Shown here: positions 23,494 through 32,268 of the stretch, piece after piece
Numbering within the stretch: position 1 is the stretch's first letter
How the letters are laid out: each line of letters opens with the position of its first letter
Origin: Bacillota bacterium
Lineage (GTDB): Bacteria > Vulcanimicrobiota > JAJTBE01
Assembly (NCBI GenBank): GCA_021287065.1
Contig: JAJTBE010000090.1
Location: 1-34,023 of the forward strand
Direction of reading: 5' to 3'
Length of the DNA stretch: 34,023 nucleotides
The notes under the pieces: model-generated
What the model saw: the letters and a program-made list of their open reading frames with translations, nothing else
The model's database searches: none
Told to the model about the DNA's origin: nothing
Made by a program: the position numbers and the translations under genes

Positions 23494-24351
23494 TTATGGG
23501 AGTTTCAGAATTATGTTGCCGAATGCAGCGGCATTTTTTTCCTTTTTTGATGCAAAGAGATACTCTGCAAATACTCTTCCGATTGCCGGATCAACTTTCA
23601 GAACGACAGCTTCTTTAAAACCGCCCAGAACCGGAATCATAATTTTTGCGCCTTTTTTCAGAGCCGGAGGTTTTATGGGAAGAGGCACGCAGTCCGATTT
23701 TTTTCCAACTTTCATAATTCCGGCAAAACCAATAAGAAGAACCTTTCCCCCTGATTCGTTTATCAATATGGCATGTTCGTAATTCCCCTTATTTTTGAAA
23801 GCAACTGCAGTTCCCGGTTCCATGGGAGTTTTGATTTTGTGAAACGAATCAGGTTTAAGGGTATCCACTTTCTTTCCCACACCTGCCGGGTTTTCATAAT
23901 CGAGGTCAAGATACATCACCTTGGGTTCTTTCGGAGTTCCGCCTTTCACCACAATAGCTCTCTGCATACCTGAGCCGGACTGCCACCACGAAAGGAGAAT
24001 ATCTCCGACTTTGGCGGTTTCGCCCTTTTTAATTGGAATAATCATCGAATTCGGTATGATTTCCTCAGTGCCGGTGAGTGTTTTTACTTTCGATTCAGCC
24101 GGTCCGGGAGAAACCATGTTTGCGGTATAAAATATAAAAGTCTGTTTGTCCGCGCCCTTTTTGAAAGCATCATCTATCCAGAGTCTTGGCGGACAAAGCA
24201 CAAAGTCTCCTGTTTTTGCGGTAGTTTTTACAACAGGATAGTCGAAAGGTATTCTGCCCGGTCCTTTTGTCTGTGCAAACACCTGAGAACAGGTAAACAC
24301 AAGGACAAATGCAAAAACCAGACATATTGCGGTTTTTCTGAAAAAGAACAT
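23494..24351 (-). CDS. exported repeat protein, unknown function
   Basis: This 285-residue protein has a clear signal peptide (cleavage after VFA, about residue 26). The mature part appears to hold three or four diverged beta-rich units of about 50-60 residues, each with a (K)KG-x-x-x-x-VGD-like start, a strand containing A-I/V-x-V/I, and a further hydrophobic strand (for example AKVGDILLSW, GTAVAFKNKG, GAKIMIPVLGG). This recalls SH3-like or Tudor-like barrels. No membrane helix follows the signal, so it is periplasmic or secreted. GGAGGGG lies 6 nt before the ATG. It is divergent from the Gx transporter gene and has its own terminator. Confidence 0.75.
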   Translation of the reverse strand: MFFFRKTAICLVFAFVLVFTCSQVFAQTKGPGRIPFDYPVVKTTAKTGDFVLCPPRLWIDDAFKKGADKQTFIFYTANMVSPGPAESKVKTLTGTEEIIPNSMIIPIKKGETAKVGDILLSWWQSGSGMQRAIVVKGGTPKEPKVMYLDLDYENPAGVGKKVDTLKPDSFHKIKTPMEPGTAVAFKNKGNYEHAILINESGGKVLLIGFAGIMKVGKKSDCVPLPIKPPALKKGAKIMIPVLGGFKEAVVLKVDPAIGRVFAEYLFASKKEKNAAAFGNIILKLP

Positions 24352-24479
24352 ATAATCCCCTCCATTGTTTAATTTATTTACCCCAATGGGTTATACCCCC
24401 GCAAATATTTAAGAAGACAAAAACCATACCGGTGTTTCCGCAGCAAAGGAAAACATTAGTTTTACAAGAAATATCCAAT

Positions 24480-25055
24480 ATGACTTTTCACAGCGATATG
24501 CAGATACGAAAAACAAAAGCGGCAAAAATGGTAATGCTGGGAATTTTCACAGCTGCAGCTATTGTTCTGCAATCTGTGGAGAATCTTGCTTTTCCTTCGT
24601 CCCTGCCTTTCAGACCGGGAATGGCAAATATTGTTTCCATTATTGTCATTGCTGTTTTCGGGTTGAAGGAAGCTGTGGCGGTTACCATTATCAGAACAGT
24701 GCTTGCCTCGCTAATCACCGGGAAATTTATGGGAATTCCATTTGTCCTGAGCTTTTCAGGAGGACTTGCAAGCACCGTCATAATGGGGTTTCTGTTTACA
24801 CTGACTACCAACGGGGGAAAACTCGGTATCACCGGGTTAAGTATAATAGGTTCAACAATTCATAATCTGATTCAGTTTCTGATTATCAGTTTTTTTCTTA
24901 TTCCCGGAGAAGGAGCATTTACCCTGATACCATGGCTATGGCTTACGGCTCTGGGAGCAGGCTGCCTGACTGCTGCAGTCTGCATTCCGGCATTAAATAT
25001 ACCCGTAGTTAAAAAACTAACTATGATGAAGCAGGATTCATCTATATTCCGTTAA
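24480..25055 (+). CDS. Gx-family transporter (heptaprenyl-DP synthase component I-like)
   Basis: This membrane protein of 191 residues probably has five helices. It matches the family once named heptaprenyl diphosphate synthase component I, now Gx transporter: FPSSLPFRPGMANIVSI near residue 40, then an AVFGLKEA segment, a RTVLASLITG stretch and a SFSGGLASTVIMG motif. The family is thought to form a small-molecule transporter; the substrate is unsettled. The ATG at 24480 is taken as the start (a GTG at 24432 and an ATG at 24498 are alternatives; none has a strong ribosome binding site). The AAA ATPase gene follows 31 nt later, so the two may be co-transcribed. Confidence 0.85.
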   Translation: MTFHSDMQIRKTKAAKMVMLGIFTAAAIVLQSVENLAFPSSLPFRPGMANIVSIIVIAVFGLKEAVAVTIIRTVLASLITGKFMGIPFVLSFSGGLASTVIMGFLFTLTTNGGKLGITGLSIIGSTIHNLIQFLIISFFLIPGEGAFTLIPWLWLTALGAGCLTAAVCIPALNIPVVKKLTMMKQDSSIFR

Positions 25056-25086
25056 AAATCTCATAAGTTTAATCGGGAAGGATTAT

Positions 25087-26691
25087 ATGAGCGAGTTTAT
25101 TCAAAAAGAACTGGAAGTATTAATAAGAGCAAGATACCCCATTATCTATATAGTTACCTGGGAAGAACAGAGAGTGGAAGAAGTCCTGGTTAAGATTGCC
25201 CAGTCGAGAAACAAGGGTATGTACACCTGGACCGCCACAGACGGATTATCAAGCCCGATGATCGGAGGGCATTTCAGTGAAGCCCTTAAACACCCGGTAG
25301 CTGTTCTTGATCATATCATGAAAAGCAAAGAACCTTCTGTTCTTTTTACGCTGAAAGATTACCACCACTTTATCGAAGAACCGCTTGTTATACGAAAAAT
25401 CAAGGATGTGGCGGAAGTTATCAGAAAAAGCAGAAACACCCTGATTCTGCTTGGTTCTGAAATGAAAATACCCCCCGAACTTGAGAAGATAATCACCATC
25501 CTTGATTACCCCCTGCCCGGATACAAAGAACTGGAATCACGGCTGGACGAGCTTATCAGCACGGTGAAAAAAAATCCCAGTGTTACAGTAGCTCTGAGTC
25601 CCGCCGCCAAAGAAAAGATAATCAAGGCAGCCCTGGGGCTGACCATACAGGAAGCGGAATCCGCCTTTGCCAAAGCTCTGGTTAAAAACAACAGGCTCAG
25701 CGAAGATGATATTGATGTGATTCTCACTGAAAAAGAGCAGATCATAAGAAAAACGGAAATTCTTGAATATTACCGGGCAAGTGAGAAGTTTTCACAGATT
25801 GGCGGACTATCCCTTCTGAAAGACTGGCTTCACAAAAGAAGCTCGGCTTTTACCGAAAAAGCACGGGAATACGGACTTCCCCAACCAAAGGGAGTTCTTC
25901 TTCTCGGCGTTCAGGGATGCGGTAAATCCCTTTGCGCCAAGGTTGTTTCTTCACTGTGGAATCTGCCTCTGCTCAGGTTTGATATGGGCAGGGTTTTCAG
26001 CGGCATAGTAGGCTCATCGGAAAGCAATGTCCGCAAGGCAATTATGATGGCGGAATCACTAAGCCCCTGTATCCTGTGGCTTGATGAAATCGAAAAAAGC
26101 CTGTCGGGGGTTAAGTCTTCCGGCATGTCAGACGGCGGAACCACAGCAAGGGTCTTTGCCACACTGCTTTCCTGGATGCAGGAAAAGACAAAACCTGTCT
26201 TTGTAATTGCAACAGCCAACGACATATCCCAGCTTCCCCCGGAACTTTTGAGAAAGGGCCGTTTTGATGAAATATTCTTTGTGGATCTTCCCAGCGATGA
26301 TGAAAGAAAACAGATCTTCGAAATACACCTTTCCAAAAGAAACCGTAATCCGGCAAAATTTGATATAAATCTTCTTACAAGGGAATCTGAAGGCTTTTCA
26401 GGTGCGGAAATCGAACAGGCAGTTATATCGGCTATGTTTGACGCTTTTTCCGACGGAGAGAGGGAGTTTAATGCCAACGACATAGCAAGAGCGCTGCAGG
26501 AGACTTTCCCACTGTCGGAAACAATGTCATATCAGATAAACGAGCTGAGAGAATGGGCAAAAGACAGGGCGAGATTTGCCTCAGGCACCGATTCCGGCGG
26601 ACAGGTATTTTTACCCAAAAGATCAGATGATTACCCCGATTTTGAAGTGAAAGACAAACGGGTTCTACAATTAGGATTGAAACAAGACTGA
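25087..26691 (+). CDS. ycf46: Ycf46-like AAA ATPase
   Basis: Cytoplasmic AAA ATPase of 534 residues. The N-terminal 230 residues are the Ycf46-type domain, itself P-loop-like without a Walker A (YPIIYIVTWEEQRVEE at about 17-32). The AAA module follows: GVQGCGKS (274-281), WLDEIEK (Asp333, Glu334), sensor-1 ATAND (about 377-381) and RKGRFDE with the arginine-finger region (389-395), then an AAA lid (GFSGAEIEQAV). The domain resembles FtsH/SpoVK, but no protease or membrane segment is present. Ycf46 is known from cyanobacteria and plastids, where roles in CO2 uptake or photosynthesis were proposed. Here it lies between a Gx transporter and plsX. Its client is unknown. Confidence 0.88.
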   Translation: MSEFIQKELEVLIRARYPIIYIVTWEEQRVEEVLVKIAQSRNKGMYTWTATDGLSSPMIGGHFSEALKHPVAVLDHIMKSKEPSVLFTLKDYHHFIEEPLVIRKIKDVAEVIRKSRNTLILLGSEMKIPPELEKIITILDYPLPGYKELESRLDELISTVKKNPSVTVALSPAAKEKIIKAALGLTIQEAESAFAKALVKNNRLSEDDIDVILTEKEQIIRKTEILEYYRASEKFSQIGGLSLLKDWLHKRSSAFTEKAREYGLPQPKGVLLLGVQGCGKSLCAKVVSSLWNLPLLRFDMGRVFSGIVGSSESNVRKAIMMAESLSPCILWLDEIEKSLSGVKSSGMSDGGTTARVFATLLSWMQEKTKPVFVIATANDISQLPPELLRKGRFDEIFFVDLPSDDERKQIFEIHLSKRNRNPAKFDINLLTRESEGFSGAEIEQAVISAMFDAFSDGEREFNANDIARALQETFPLSETMSYQINELREWAKDRARFASGTDSGGQVFLPKRSDDYPDFEVKDKRVLQLGLKQD

Positions 26692-26710
26692 CATATTCTG
26701 GAGGATATTA

Positions 26711-27718
26711 ATGAATATAGCCATCGATGGGATGGGAGGAGACTACGCCCCTGCTGAAATTGTAAAGGGCGCCATTGACGCAGCAAAGATTTATTCTTCC
26801 GATCATTTTGTATTGGTAGGCGACAGAGAAAAGATACTTGCAGTATCCAAACATCTCCCTTCTAATATATCCATAGAACATACTGATGAGTTTATCACTA
26901 TGGAAGAAAAGCCCTCAGAAGCTTTTAAAAAGAAGAAACGCTCATCTATGAAAATCGCCGCCGAGCTGGTCAGGGACGGCAAATGCCACGCTATTTTATC
27001 AGCGGGAAATACCGGTGCGCTGCTTGAGACAAGCATCCTGACAATAGGAAGAATCAAAGGCATAAAAAGACCTGCATTGGCAACTTTCTTCCCAACCAAA
27101 AAAGGACACAGCATACTTATTGATTCCGGTGCAAATGCCGAGTGTAAAAGCGAATATCTTATTCAGTTTGCACAGATGGGCAGCATATATATGGAAGCCG
27201 TCGAAGGAATCGACAATCCCACAGTAGGTTTGATAAACATCGGTTCTGAAAAAGGCAAAGGCAACAGCTTTTACCAGAAAACATACGAGTTGATGGAAAA
27301 TGAGAAATCTCTTTATTTTTCAGGCAATATCGAACCGAGAGACTTCCTGTCAGGCAAAGTTCATGTGGGTGTTGCTGACGGTTTCACCGGAAATATGATA
27401 CTCAAGTCGATGGAAGCGGGAGCGGATTTTGTAAATTCAGTGTTAAGGGAAGAGATAAAGAAGAGTATTGTTGCAAAAGTAACCACTCTTACCCTGAAAC
27501 CTATTTTCAGAAATGTGAAGAAAAGACTTGATCATTCGGAGCATGGCGGTGCGCTTCTTGCAGGACTCAAGGGAATATGCATAAAAAGCCACGGCAGAGC
27601 AGACGCCAGAGCAATAACCAATGCAGCAAGACTTGCAAAAACCATCCATTCTCATAATATGATTGAATCCTTTAAAAAAATAGGCGAAGCAGCGGAAGCG
27701 GAAGAAGTAACTGTTTAA
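26711..27718 (+). CDS. plsX: phosphate acyltransferase PlsX
   Basis: Turns acyl-ACP and phosphate into acyl phosphate, the first step of PlsX/PlsY phospholipid synthesis, at the inner face of the membrane. This 335-residue protein has the normal length and motifs: MNIAIDGMGGDYAP at the start, MEEKPSEAFKKKK, SAGNTGALLE near residue 97, LIDSGANAECK and VADGFTGNMILKS. GGAGG precedes the ATG, and the gap from the AAA ATPase is 19 nt. The usual neighbours rpmF, fabH and fabD are absent here. Confidence 0.97.
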   Translation: MNIAIDGMGGDYAPAEIVKGAIDAAKIYSSDHFVLVGDREKILAVSKHLPSNISIEHTDEFITMEEKPSEAFKKKKRSSMKIAAELVRDGKCHAILSAGNTGALLETSILTIGRIKGIKRPALATFFPTKKGHSILIDSGANAECKSEYLIQFAQMGSIYMEAVEGIDNPTVGLINIGSEKGKGNSFYQKTYELMENEKSLYFSGNIEPRDFLSGKVHVGVADGFTGNMILKSMEAGADFVNSVLREEIKKSIVAKVTTLTLKPIFRNVKKRLDHSEHGGALLAGLKGICIKSHGRADARAITNAARLAKTIHSHNMIESFKKIGEAAEAEEVTV

Positions 27719-27784
27719 ACTGCAAGCGGGAGTCTGTGGTTCAGACAGACCGTAGATGAAGAAATAAACTGAGGAAAAAGGGCA

Positions 27785-28225
27785 ATGCAGATACTATTTA
27801 AATTCATCGTCCCGATTCTGCTCTGTATTGGAGCTGTTTATCTCATAGGGGTCGAGATTCTGAATTATCCGCGCCTCAAAAAAATGGGTATTAAGAAGAC
27901 AACCCTGAAAGCCCGTTTTCTCCGCAGAACTTTTGGAGCCTTTGTAGTAATAGCGATCGCAGTTCTTGTAGCCTGGGGCCTCAGCAGCATGTGGCCTCCT
28001 GTCGTAGGCGACAGGGAATTGCTGAACCGGCAGTTAGCATTCTGGTCCATTATCGGGGGCCTTGTTTTTCTGACAATTTTGCTGGCGCTGTGGGATGCAC
28101 TTGAAGGAGTCCGACACATCGAAAAACTGATAGAAAAAAATACAGTTGACGAAATGCTTGAAATCAGGAAGACTCTTTCGAAGAAGACAAAGGAAAAAAG
28201 CGACAGTAATAATCAGACGGAATAA
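27785..28225 (+). CDS. small membrane protein, unknown function
   Basis: This 146-residue protein has about three membrane helices (about 5-25, 47-67 and 82-103), a basic loop after the first (KKTTLKARFLRR), and a charged helical C-terminal tail (RHIEKLIEKNTVDEMLEIRK) that could form a coiled coil. No family is recognised. GAGG lies upstream of the ATG, 66 nt after plsX. The next gene follows after 39 nt. Confidence 0.7.
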   Translation: MQILFKFIVPILLCIGAVYLIGVEILNYPRLKKMGIKKTTLKARFLRRTFGAFVVIAIAVLVAWGLSSMWPPVVGDRELLNRQLAFWSIIGGLVFLTILLALWDALEGVRHIEKLIEKNTVDEMLEIRKTLSKKTKEKSDSNNQTE

Positions 28226-28264
28226 AATCGTATATTCAAATCAGACATAAGTGAGGTAAGAAAA

Positions 28265-28708
28265 ATGAGACTGAGAATTCTGACAGCTGCAATACTGCTT
28301 GTTATGGCTTCTATCTCCATAGGCTTTTGCCAGGATCAGGAAATTGTAGGCACAGTTAATTCATTCTATGACAGTGTTGAAAAAGGCGACAAAGTGGCGC
28401 TGATAAACCTGATGACAAATGAAGCAGCCGATGCTGTCCGCAAAAACTCATCAAAAGCAGGCAACCTTGGCAATGTTTACGAACTTTGCGAAAAGATAAG
28501 AGCAGGCTTGCTGGCTATTACCTTTAAGGAAAGAAAAATCACTATCCTGAAGAAAAGCGCCGATTCAGCTCAGGTAGAAGCCCGCTCGATATTTAAAGCC
28601 GACTATATCAAGGAAAGAAAGAGCAGCGAGGATAAAACGGTGGATGTGTTGAATCTTAAACTTCAGAACAAAAAATGGCTGATTGAGGATATTACTTCCA
28701 ACGACTAA
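28265..28708 (+). CDS. exported small protein, possibly NTF2-like
   Basis: This 147-residue protein has a signal peptide (about 1-22, ending GFCQ; a lipobox is not convincing). The mature part has a helix with VNSFYDSVEKGDKVALINLMTN and a run of beta strands ending in KKWLIEDI. This order matches NTF2-like or SnoaL/DUF4878-like proteins, in which such a cone-shaped domain often binds small ligands or partners. The assignment is by pattern only. It is the last gene before a plus-strand terminator at 28749-28792. Confidence 0.65.
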   Translation: MRLRILTAAILLVMASISIGFCQDQEIVGTVNSFYDSVEKGDKVALINLMTNEAADAVRKNSSKAGNLGNVYELCEKIRAGLLAITFKERKITILKKSADSAQVEARSIFKADYIKERKSSEDKTVDVLNLKLQNKKWLIEDITSND

Positions 28709-28748
28709 TCCTGACAGAGGAACAAATAAAGGACAGAATTTGTTTTAT

Positions 28749-28792
28749 TAAGGGACCGTCCAGATAATCAAATTTTTGGACAGCCCCTTTTG
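28749..28792 (+). terminator. intrinsic terminator, plus strand
   Basis: A two-part stem (AAGGG with CCCTT, then GTCC with GGAC, separated by a 3-nt internal loop) is followed by TTTTGTTATAT. It lies about 40 bases after the stop at 28708 and closes the cluster that runs from the Gx transporter or plsX to the NTF2-like gene. Confidence 0.55.
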
Positions 28793-28879
28793 TTATATAA
28801 AAAGGGAGTTTCCAGACACTGAAATCAAACTCAGATTTATGTTTATATACAGCAGAGAACCGAAAGGAGATGTGTCTAT

Positions 28880-29710
28880 ATGGGGTTCATAGACGACATC
28901 AAAGGGGTCTTCGAAAGAGATCCGGCGGCAAAAAATGTGATTGAAGTACTGACTTGCTACCCCGGGCTTCATGCATTATGGATGCACAGGGTTGCCAACT
29001 TTTTGTGGAGGCTCGGAATTCCGGTGATCCCCCGCATGATTTCCCATTTCAGCAGATTTGTTACCGGTATTGAGATTCATCCCGGCGCCACCATAGGCAG
29101 ACGGTTCTTTATTGATCATGGATCAGGAGTTGTAATCGGTGAAACAACAGAGATTGGAAACAATGTTCTCCTCTACTCGGAAGTTGTCCTCGGCGGCACT
29201 TCACTGGAGAAGAAAAAAAGACATCCCACCCTTGAGGATGATGTTGTAATTGGAACAGGAGCAAAAGTTCTGGGAGCTATCACACTTGGAAAAGGCGCTA
29301 AAGTAGGAGCCTGTTCGGTAGTAGTAAAGTCGGTTCCCCCGGGTGCCACTGTTGTGGGTATTCCTGCAAAGATCGTTAAAAAGGAGGAACCTGAACATAA
29401 AATCGATCTGCAGCATGGAGATATTCCCGATCCTGTTGCCAGGTGTGTTGAGTGTCTTATGGATAAGATCGATTCACTGGAAAATGATATGGCAAGCCTG
29501 AAACAGGCACTGATAAAGAAGGAACTTGGCGCATTAGCCGCCGGAGAGGTTCTTGCCCAGGAAGCGCGCAGAAAGAGCGGCGCAGATGAAGAAGCAGGGA
29601 AAAGCTGTCCTGCCATGGGCGATGGATGCGTAGCCGGCGAGGAATTGTGTCATCACTGCAAGTCAATAATTAAAAAACCTGCAGCAGAAGAAGAAACAAA
29701 GAAGGTGTAA
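28880..29710 (+). CDS. cysE: serine O-acetyltransferase with Cys-rich tail
   Basis: Makes O-acetylserine from serine and acetyl-CoA, the step before CysK. Residues 1-170 are the enzyme: a short helical N-terminus of the EpsC type, then left-handed beta-helix hexapeptides ([22 protein letters not shown] with His80, [10 protein letters not shown]) and the closing GIPAKIV. Residues 170-276 are extra: a [24 protein letters not shown] helix, then a segment with four Cys (243, 250, 257, 260), ending in Lys/Glu. With Cys189 and Cys192 this gives six Cys, perhaps a metal or redox site. AAGGAG is present before the ATG. cysK starts 3 nt after its stop. Confidence 0.93.
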   Translation: MGFIDDIKGVFERDPAAKNVIEVLTCYPGLHALWMHRVANFLWRLGIPVIPRMISHFSRFVTGIEIHPGATIGRRFFIDHGSGVVIGETTEIGNNVLLYSEVVLGGTSLEKKKRHPTLEDDVVIGTGAKVLGAITLGKGAKVGACSVVVKSVPPGATVVGIPAKIVKKEEPEHKIDLQHGDIPDPVARCVECLMDKIDSLENDMASLKQALIKKELGALAAGEVLAQEARRKSGADEEAGKSCPAMGDGCVAGEELCHHCKSIIKKPAAEEETKKV

Positions 29711-29713
29711 AAC

Positions 29714-30637
29714 TTGAAAATAGCAGAAGATATTACCAAATTAATCGGAAATACTCCCCTTGTAAAACTAAACAGAATGAACGACGGATGTAAAGCTGAT
29801 GTGGTTCTGAAACTGGAATCATTCAATCCTATGTCCTCAGTAAAAGATCGTATTGCAGTCAACATGATCGAAACAGCTATACTTGAAGGCAAAATTAAGG
29901 AAGGGACGGAAGTCGTGGAGCCTACCAGCGGAAACACCGGAATCGGTCTGGCTTTTGTGTGTGCTGCGAAGGGCATACCCCTTACCATATTTATGCCGGA
30001 AACTTTCAGTATAGAAAGACGGAATATTCTTAAAGCATTCGGAGTTAATCTGATTCTCACCCCCGGTCCCCAGGGAATGCCGGGCGCTATTGAAGCGGCA
30101 AAGAAGTATCATGAAGAAAACCCGCACACATTTATGCCCCAGCAGTTTGAAAACAGCGCCAACCCCCAGATTCACAGGGAAACAACCGCCCTTGAAATCT
30201 GGAGGGATACTGACGGCAAGGTAGATATTGTTGTTTCAGGAATAGGTACCGGTGGAACAATTACAGGAATCGGTGAAGTCCTGAAGGCAAAGAAGCCTTC
30301 GCTGAAGATGATTGCAGTTGAACCCGATGAATCTCCGGTTTTATCAGGAGGAGCAAAGGGACCTCATATTATTCAGGGAATAGGCGCAGGCTTTGTCCCC
30401 GGTATTCTTAATACTGCAATATATGATGAAATCAAAAGAGTGCCCGGAAAGGAAGCAGCTTGTCTGTTGAGAGGACTTGCCACAAAAGAGGGTATCTTTG
30501 TTGGAATTTCTGCGGCAGCGGCAGTTTATGCAGCTCTTGAAGCGGCAAAACAGGAAGAAAATGCAGGAAAGCTTATAGTTGTAATTTGCGCAGATTCAGG
30601 AGAAAGATATCTTTCCAACGAATGGATGAATAGTTAG
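29714..30637 (+). CDS. cysK: cysteine synthase A
   Basis: PLP enzyme that joins O-acetylserine and sulfide to give cysteine. It has 307 residues, the usual size: NTPLVKLN near the start, SSVKDR with the PLP Lys44, the substrate loop PTSGNTGIG (70-78), the phosphate cup [10 protein letters not shown] near 177 and CADSGERY near the end. It starts with TTG, preceded by AAGGTG 6 nt upstream, only 3 nt after the cysE stop, so the two are translated together. The last 4 bases overlap the stop of the convergent archaemetzincin-like gene. Confidence 0.96.
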   Translation: MKIAEDITKLIGNTPLVKLNRMNDGCKADVVLKLESFNPMSSVKDRIAVNMIETAILEGKIKEGTEVVEPTSGNTGIGLAFVCAAKGIPLTIFMPETFSIERRNILKAFGVNLILTPGPQGMPGAIEAAKKYHEENPHTFMPQQFENSANPQIHRETTALEIWRDTDGKVDIVVSGIGTGGTITGIGEVLKAKKPSLKMIAVEPDESPVLSGGAKGPHIIQGIGAGFVPGILNTAIYDEIKRVPGKEAACLLRGLATKEGIFVGISAAAAVYAALEAAKQEENAGKLIVVICADSGERYLSNEWMNS

Positions 30638-31167
30638 TTTATATCCCTGCAGAATTTGCAGAAAGCATCAGTTTTATTATCAAGATCCCCGATCGTTTTG
30701 GTTTCAGCCATAACACATCGGGGATTTTCGCATTCTTTGAAGCCATGGATCCGTGCTGTTTTATTGATGAATTCCTTTTTGATCCTTTCCATAAGAAGTG
30801 AAGTATCGCAATCAAAGAAGCTGCTGATCTGTTCGAACCGCCACAGGGAAATAACCGTAACTTCCCTGATGAGGTCAAAATCACTGAATACAAAGGGTTC
30901 GTCTGGTTTGAAAAGATCTTCGTTCACAATGCCCACAATTTTTTCTTTGTAGGTCTTGAATGAACGGAGGTATTCCATCAGCTTTACCGATGAATACTGA
31001 TTTCTCACTTTGTCAAAGGCTGCAGGTGGCAAAGGCTGGCTTTTGAAAAGCATTACTTTTTTTCTGAAAGCCTGCTGAAGAATTTCAACGGCAAAATCCT
31101 GCATATCCCAGGAAATCTTTCCCAGGGGAACCAGTTTAATGCCAAACCTTCCCTTTGATAAAAACAT
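30634..31167 (-). CDS. archaemetzincin-family protein without catalytic zinc motif
   Basis: This 177-residue protein has the size and layout of an archaemetzincin: IKLVPLG at the start, VRNQYSS (54-60), [10 protein letters not shown] (85-94) and VISLWRF (105-111). The active-site helix and the Cys cluster follow. Where active members read HE-x2-H-x2-G-x2-H-C, this one reads NK-x2-R-x2-G-x2-E-C (135-146), so all three zinc His and the catalytic Glu are gone while the Gly and Cys remain. The second, structural zinc site looks intact (Cys146, Cys151, Cys170, Cys173). Frame and length are undamaged, so it is read as a pseudoenzyme, not a decayed gene. AGGA lies 8 nt before the ATG; it follows the stalk protein by 21 nt. 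Confidence 0.82.
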   Translation of the reverse strand: MFLSKGRFGIKLVPLGKISWDMQDFAVEILQQAFRKKVMLFKSQPLPPAAFDKVRNQYSSVKLMEYLRSFKTYKEKIVGIVNEDLFKPDEPFVFSDFDLIREVTVISLWRFEQISSFFDCDTSLLMERIKKEFINKTARIHGFKECENPRCVMAETKTIGDLDNKTDAFCKFCRDIN

Positions 31168-31188
31168 AAATTTATCCTGACCTTATTT

Positions 31189-32247
31189 CTATGGTTTTCC
31201 CAGATTGTATTTTTGTCTGAGCATAATGACTTTTCTGTTGAAAAGAATCTGATCATCCGTAATCTGCCTGTTAAGTTCGAGAATTTCCTCCTCAACTGCA
31301 GGTTTTCTGTGGCCTTCCGGAAGTGAGAAAATCTGTGAGGCAAGTTCGGTTGCCCTTAACATTTTTGCCATCACATCAACTGCAAGTTTATGAATCTCTT
31401 TTGTCTGCTCTTCCGGGGGAGTGAGTTTATTGATTTCAGCTATGATTTTCTTCTGCTTATCAATCACAGGTTTAAGATCTTCACCTCTGATACTTGTTAA
31501 ATCGGGTATGGCGCCGTCCTGTTTTCCCTTTTTGGGTTCCTTTTCCGGTGCGTTATCATCGAAAATTTTCTTCAGAGCGTTCATGTATGAAGCTATAGCC
31601 TGAATATCTTCACTTTGTTTTTCTTTACCAGCGGGCTGGGCAGGTTCGATATTTTTTACCGGAGGCGGCGGAACAGATGCAGTTGCCGGTGTCGGCTGTT
31701 CAGGGTCGGAAGCTGAGGCGACGGCCGGTTCTGCAACAGGTTCGGTTTTATCTGCAATAGTAATGAAATTTGAGGCAGAATCGAACTTTACTTCGTATCC
31801 CATTCCTTTGAGGAGATTTTCCACAAATCTGTAATTAATATATGCCTTCTGATCGGCGACGCAGGAATCGGTTTTAAGGATTGTTCCGCCGATTACGACA
31901 GTTAAATTTCCGTTTGGTTCCGATACAGGGAGCTTCGCAGCAGTCTGAGGTTTTTCCATAGCCAGAGCCATCACTGACAGATCGAAGGAAGCATTGACAT
32001 TGAGAGCTTTCAGCACTGCAACTACCAAATCGGTATCGAGGTATTTTCTCCCACCTGATTTCAGACTGTCGCCTTTGATGATATTTGCTCCCACAGTTAC
32101 CACAATTTTATCGGGTTTAGCCGTTTGGGTCTGTTCCTGTGTGATGGGTTTCAGTTTAAAATTCATATTATCGGCGCACCATGAATTCCGGCAGCACAAA
32201 CAGAGGAAAAGTGCCAGTAGAACCGCTGCGATTCCATTACGGGACAT
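31189..32247 (-). CDS. exported protein with stalk-like domains, unknown
   Basis: This 352-residue protein has a signal peptide (cleavage after WCA, about residue 25). Two similar beta-alpha units follow (about 45-95 and 110-165); the second, with KAYINYRFVENLLKGMGYEV and ending in FITI, resembles the copper amine oxidase N-terminal-like (stalk) domain found in cell-surface proteins. A Pro/Ala/Glu-rich linker (about 165-215) leads to a helical C-terminal domain rich in Lys and Glu. No enzyme motif is visible. AAAGGAG precedes the ATG. It lies between pgi (21-nt gap) and the archaemetzincin-like gene, probably one transcript. Confidence 0.75.
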   Translation of the reverse strand: MSRNGIAAVLLALFLCLCCRNSWCADNMNFKLKPITQEQTQTAKPDKIVVTVGANIIKGDSLKSGGRKYLDTDLVVAVLKALNVNASFDLSVMALAMEKPQTAAKLPVSEPNGNLTVVIGGTILKTDSCVADQKAYINYRFVENLLKGMGYEVKFDSASNFITIADKTEPVAEPAVASASDPEQPTPATASVPPPPVKNIEPAQPAGKEKQSEDIQAIASYMNALKKIFDDNAPEKEPKKGKQDGAIPDLTSIRGEDLKPVIDKQKKIIAEINKLTPPEEQTKEIHKLAVDVMAKMLRATELASQIFSLPEGHRKPAVEEEILELNRQITDDQILFNRKVIMLRQKYNLGKP

Positions 32248-32268
32248 AGTTAGGCTCCTTTATAAATA

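Noticed and set aside
30634-31167. Archaemetzincin motif lost through a frameshift or sequencing error
   Set aside because: The frame is the same before and after, the motif region has normal length, and the flanking Gly and Cys align without gaps, so the changes are substitutions.
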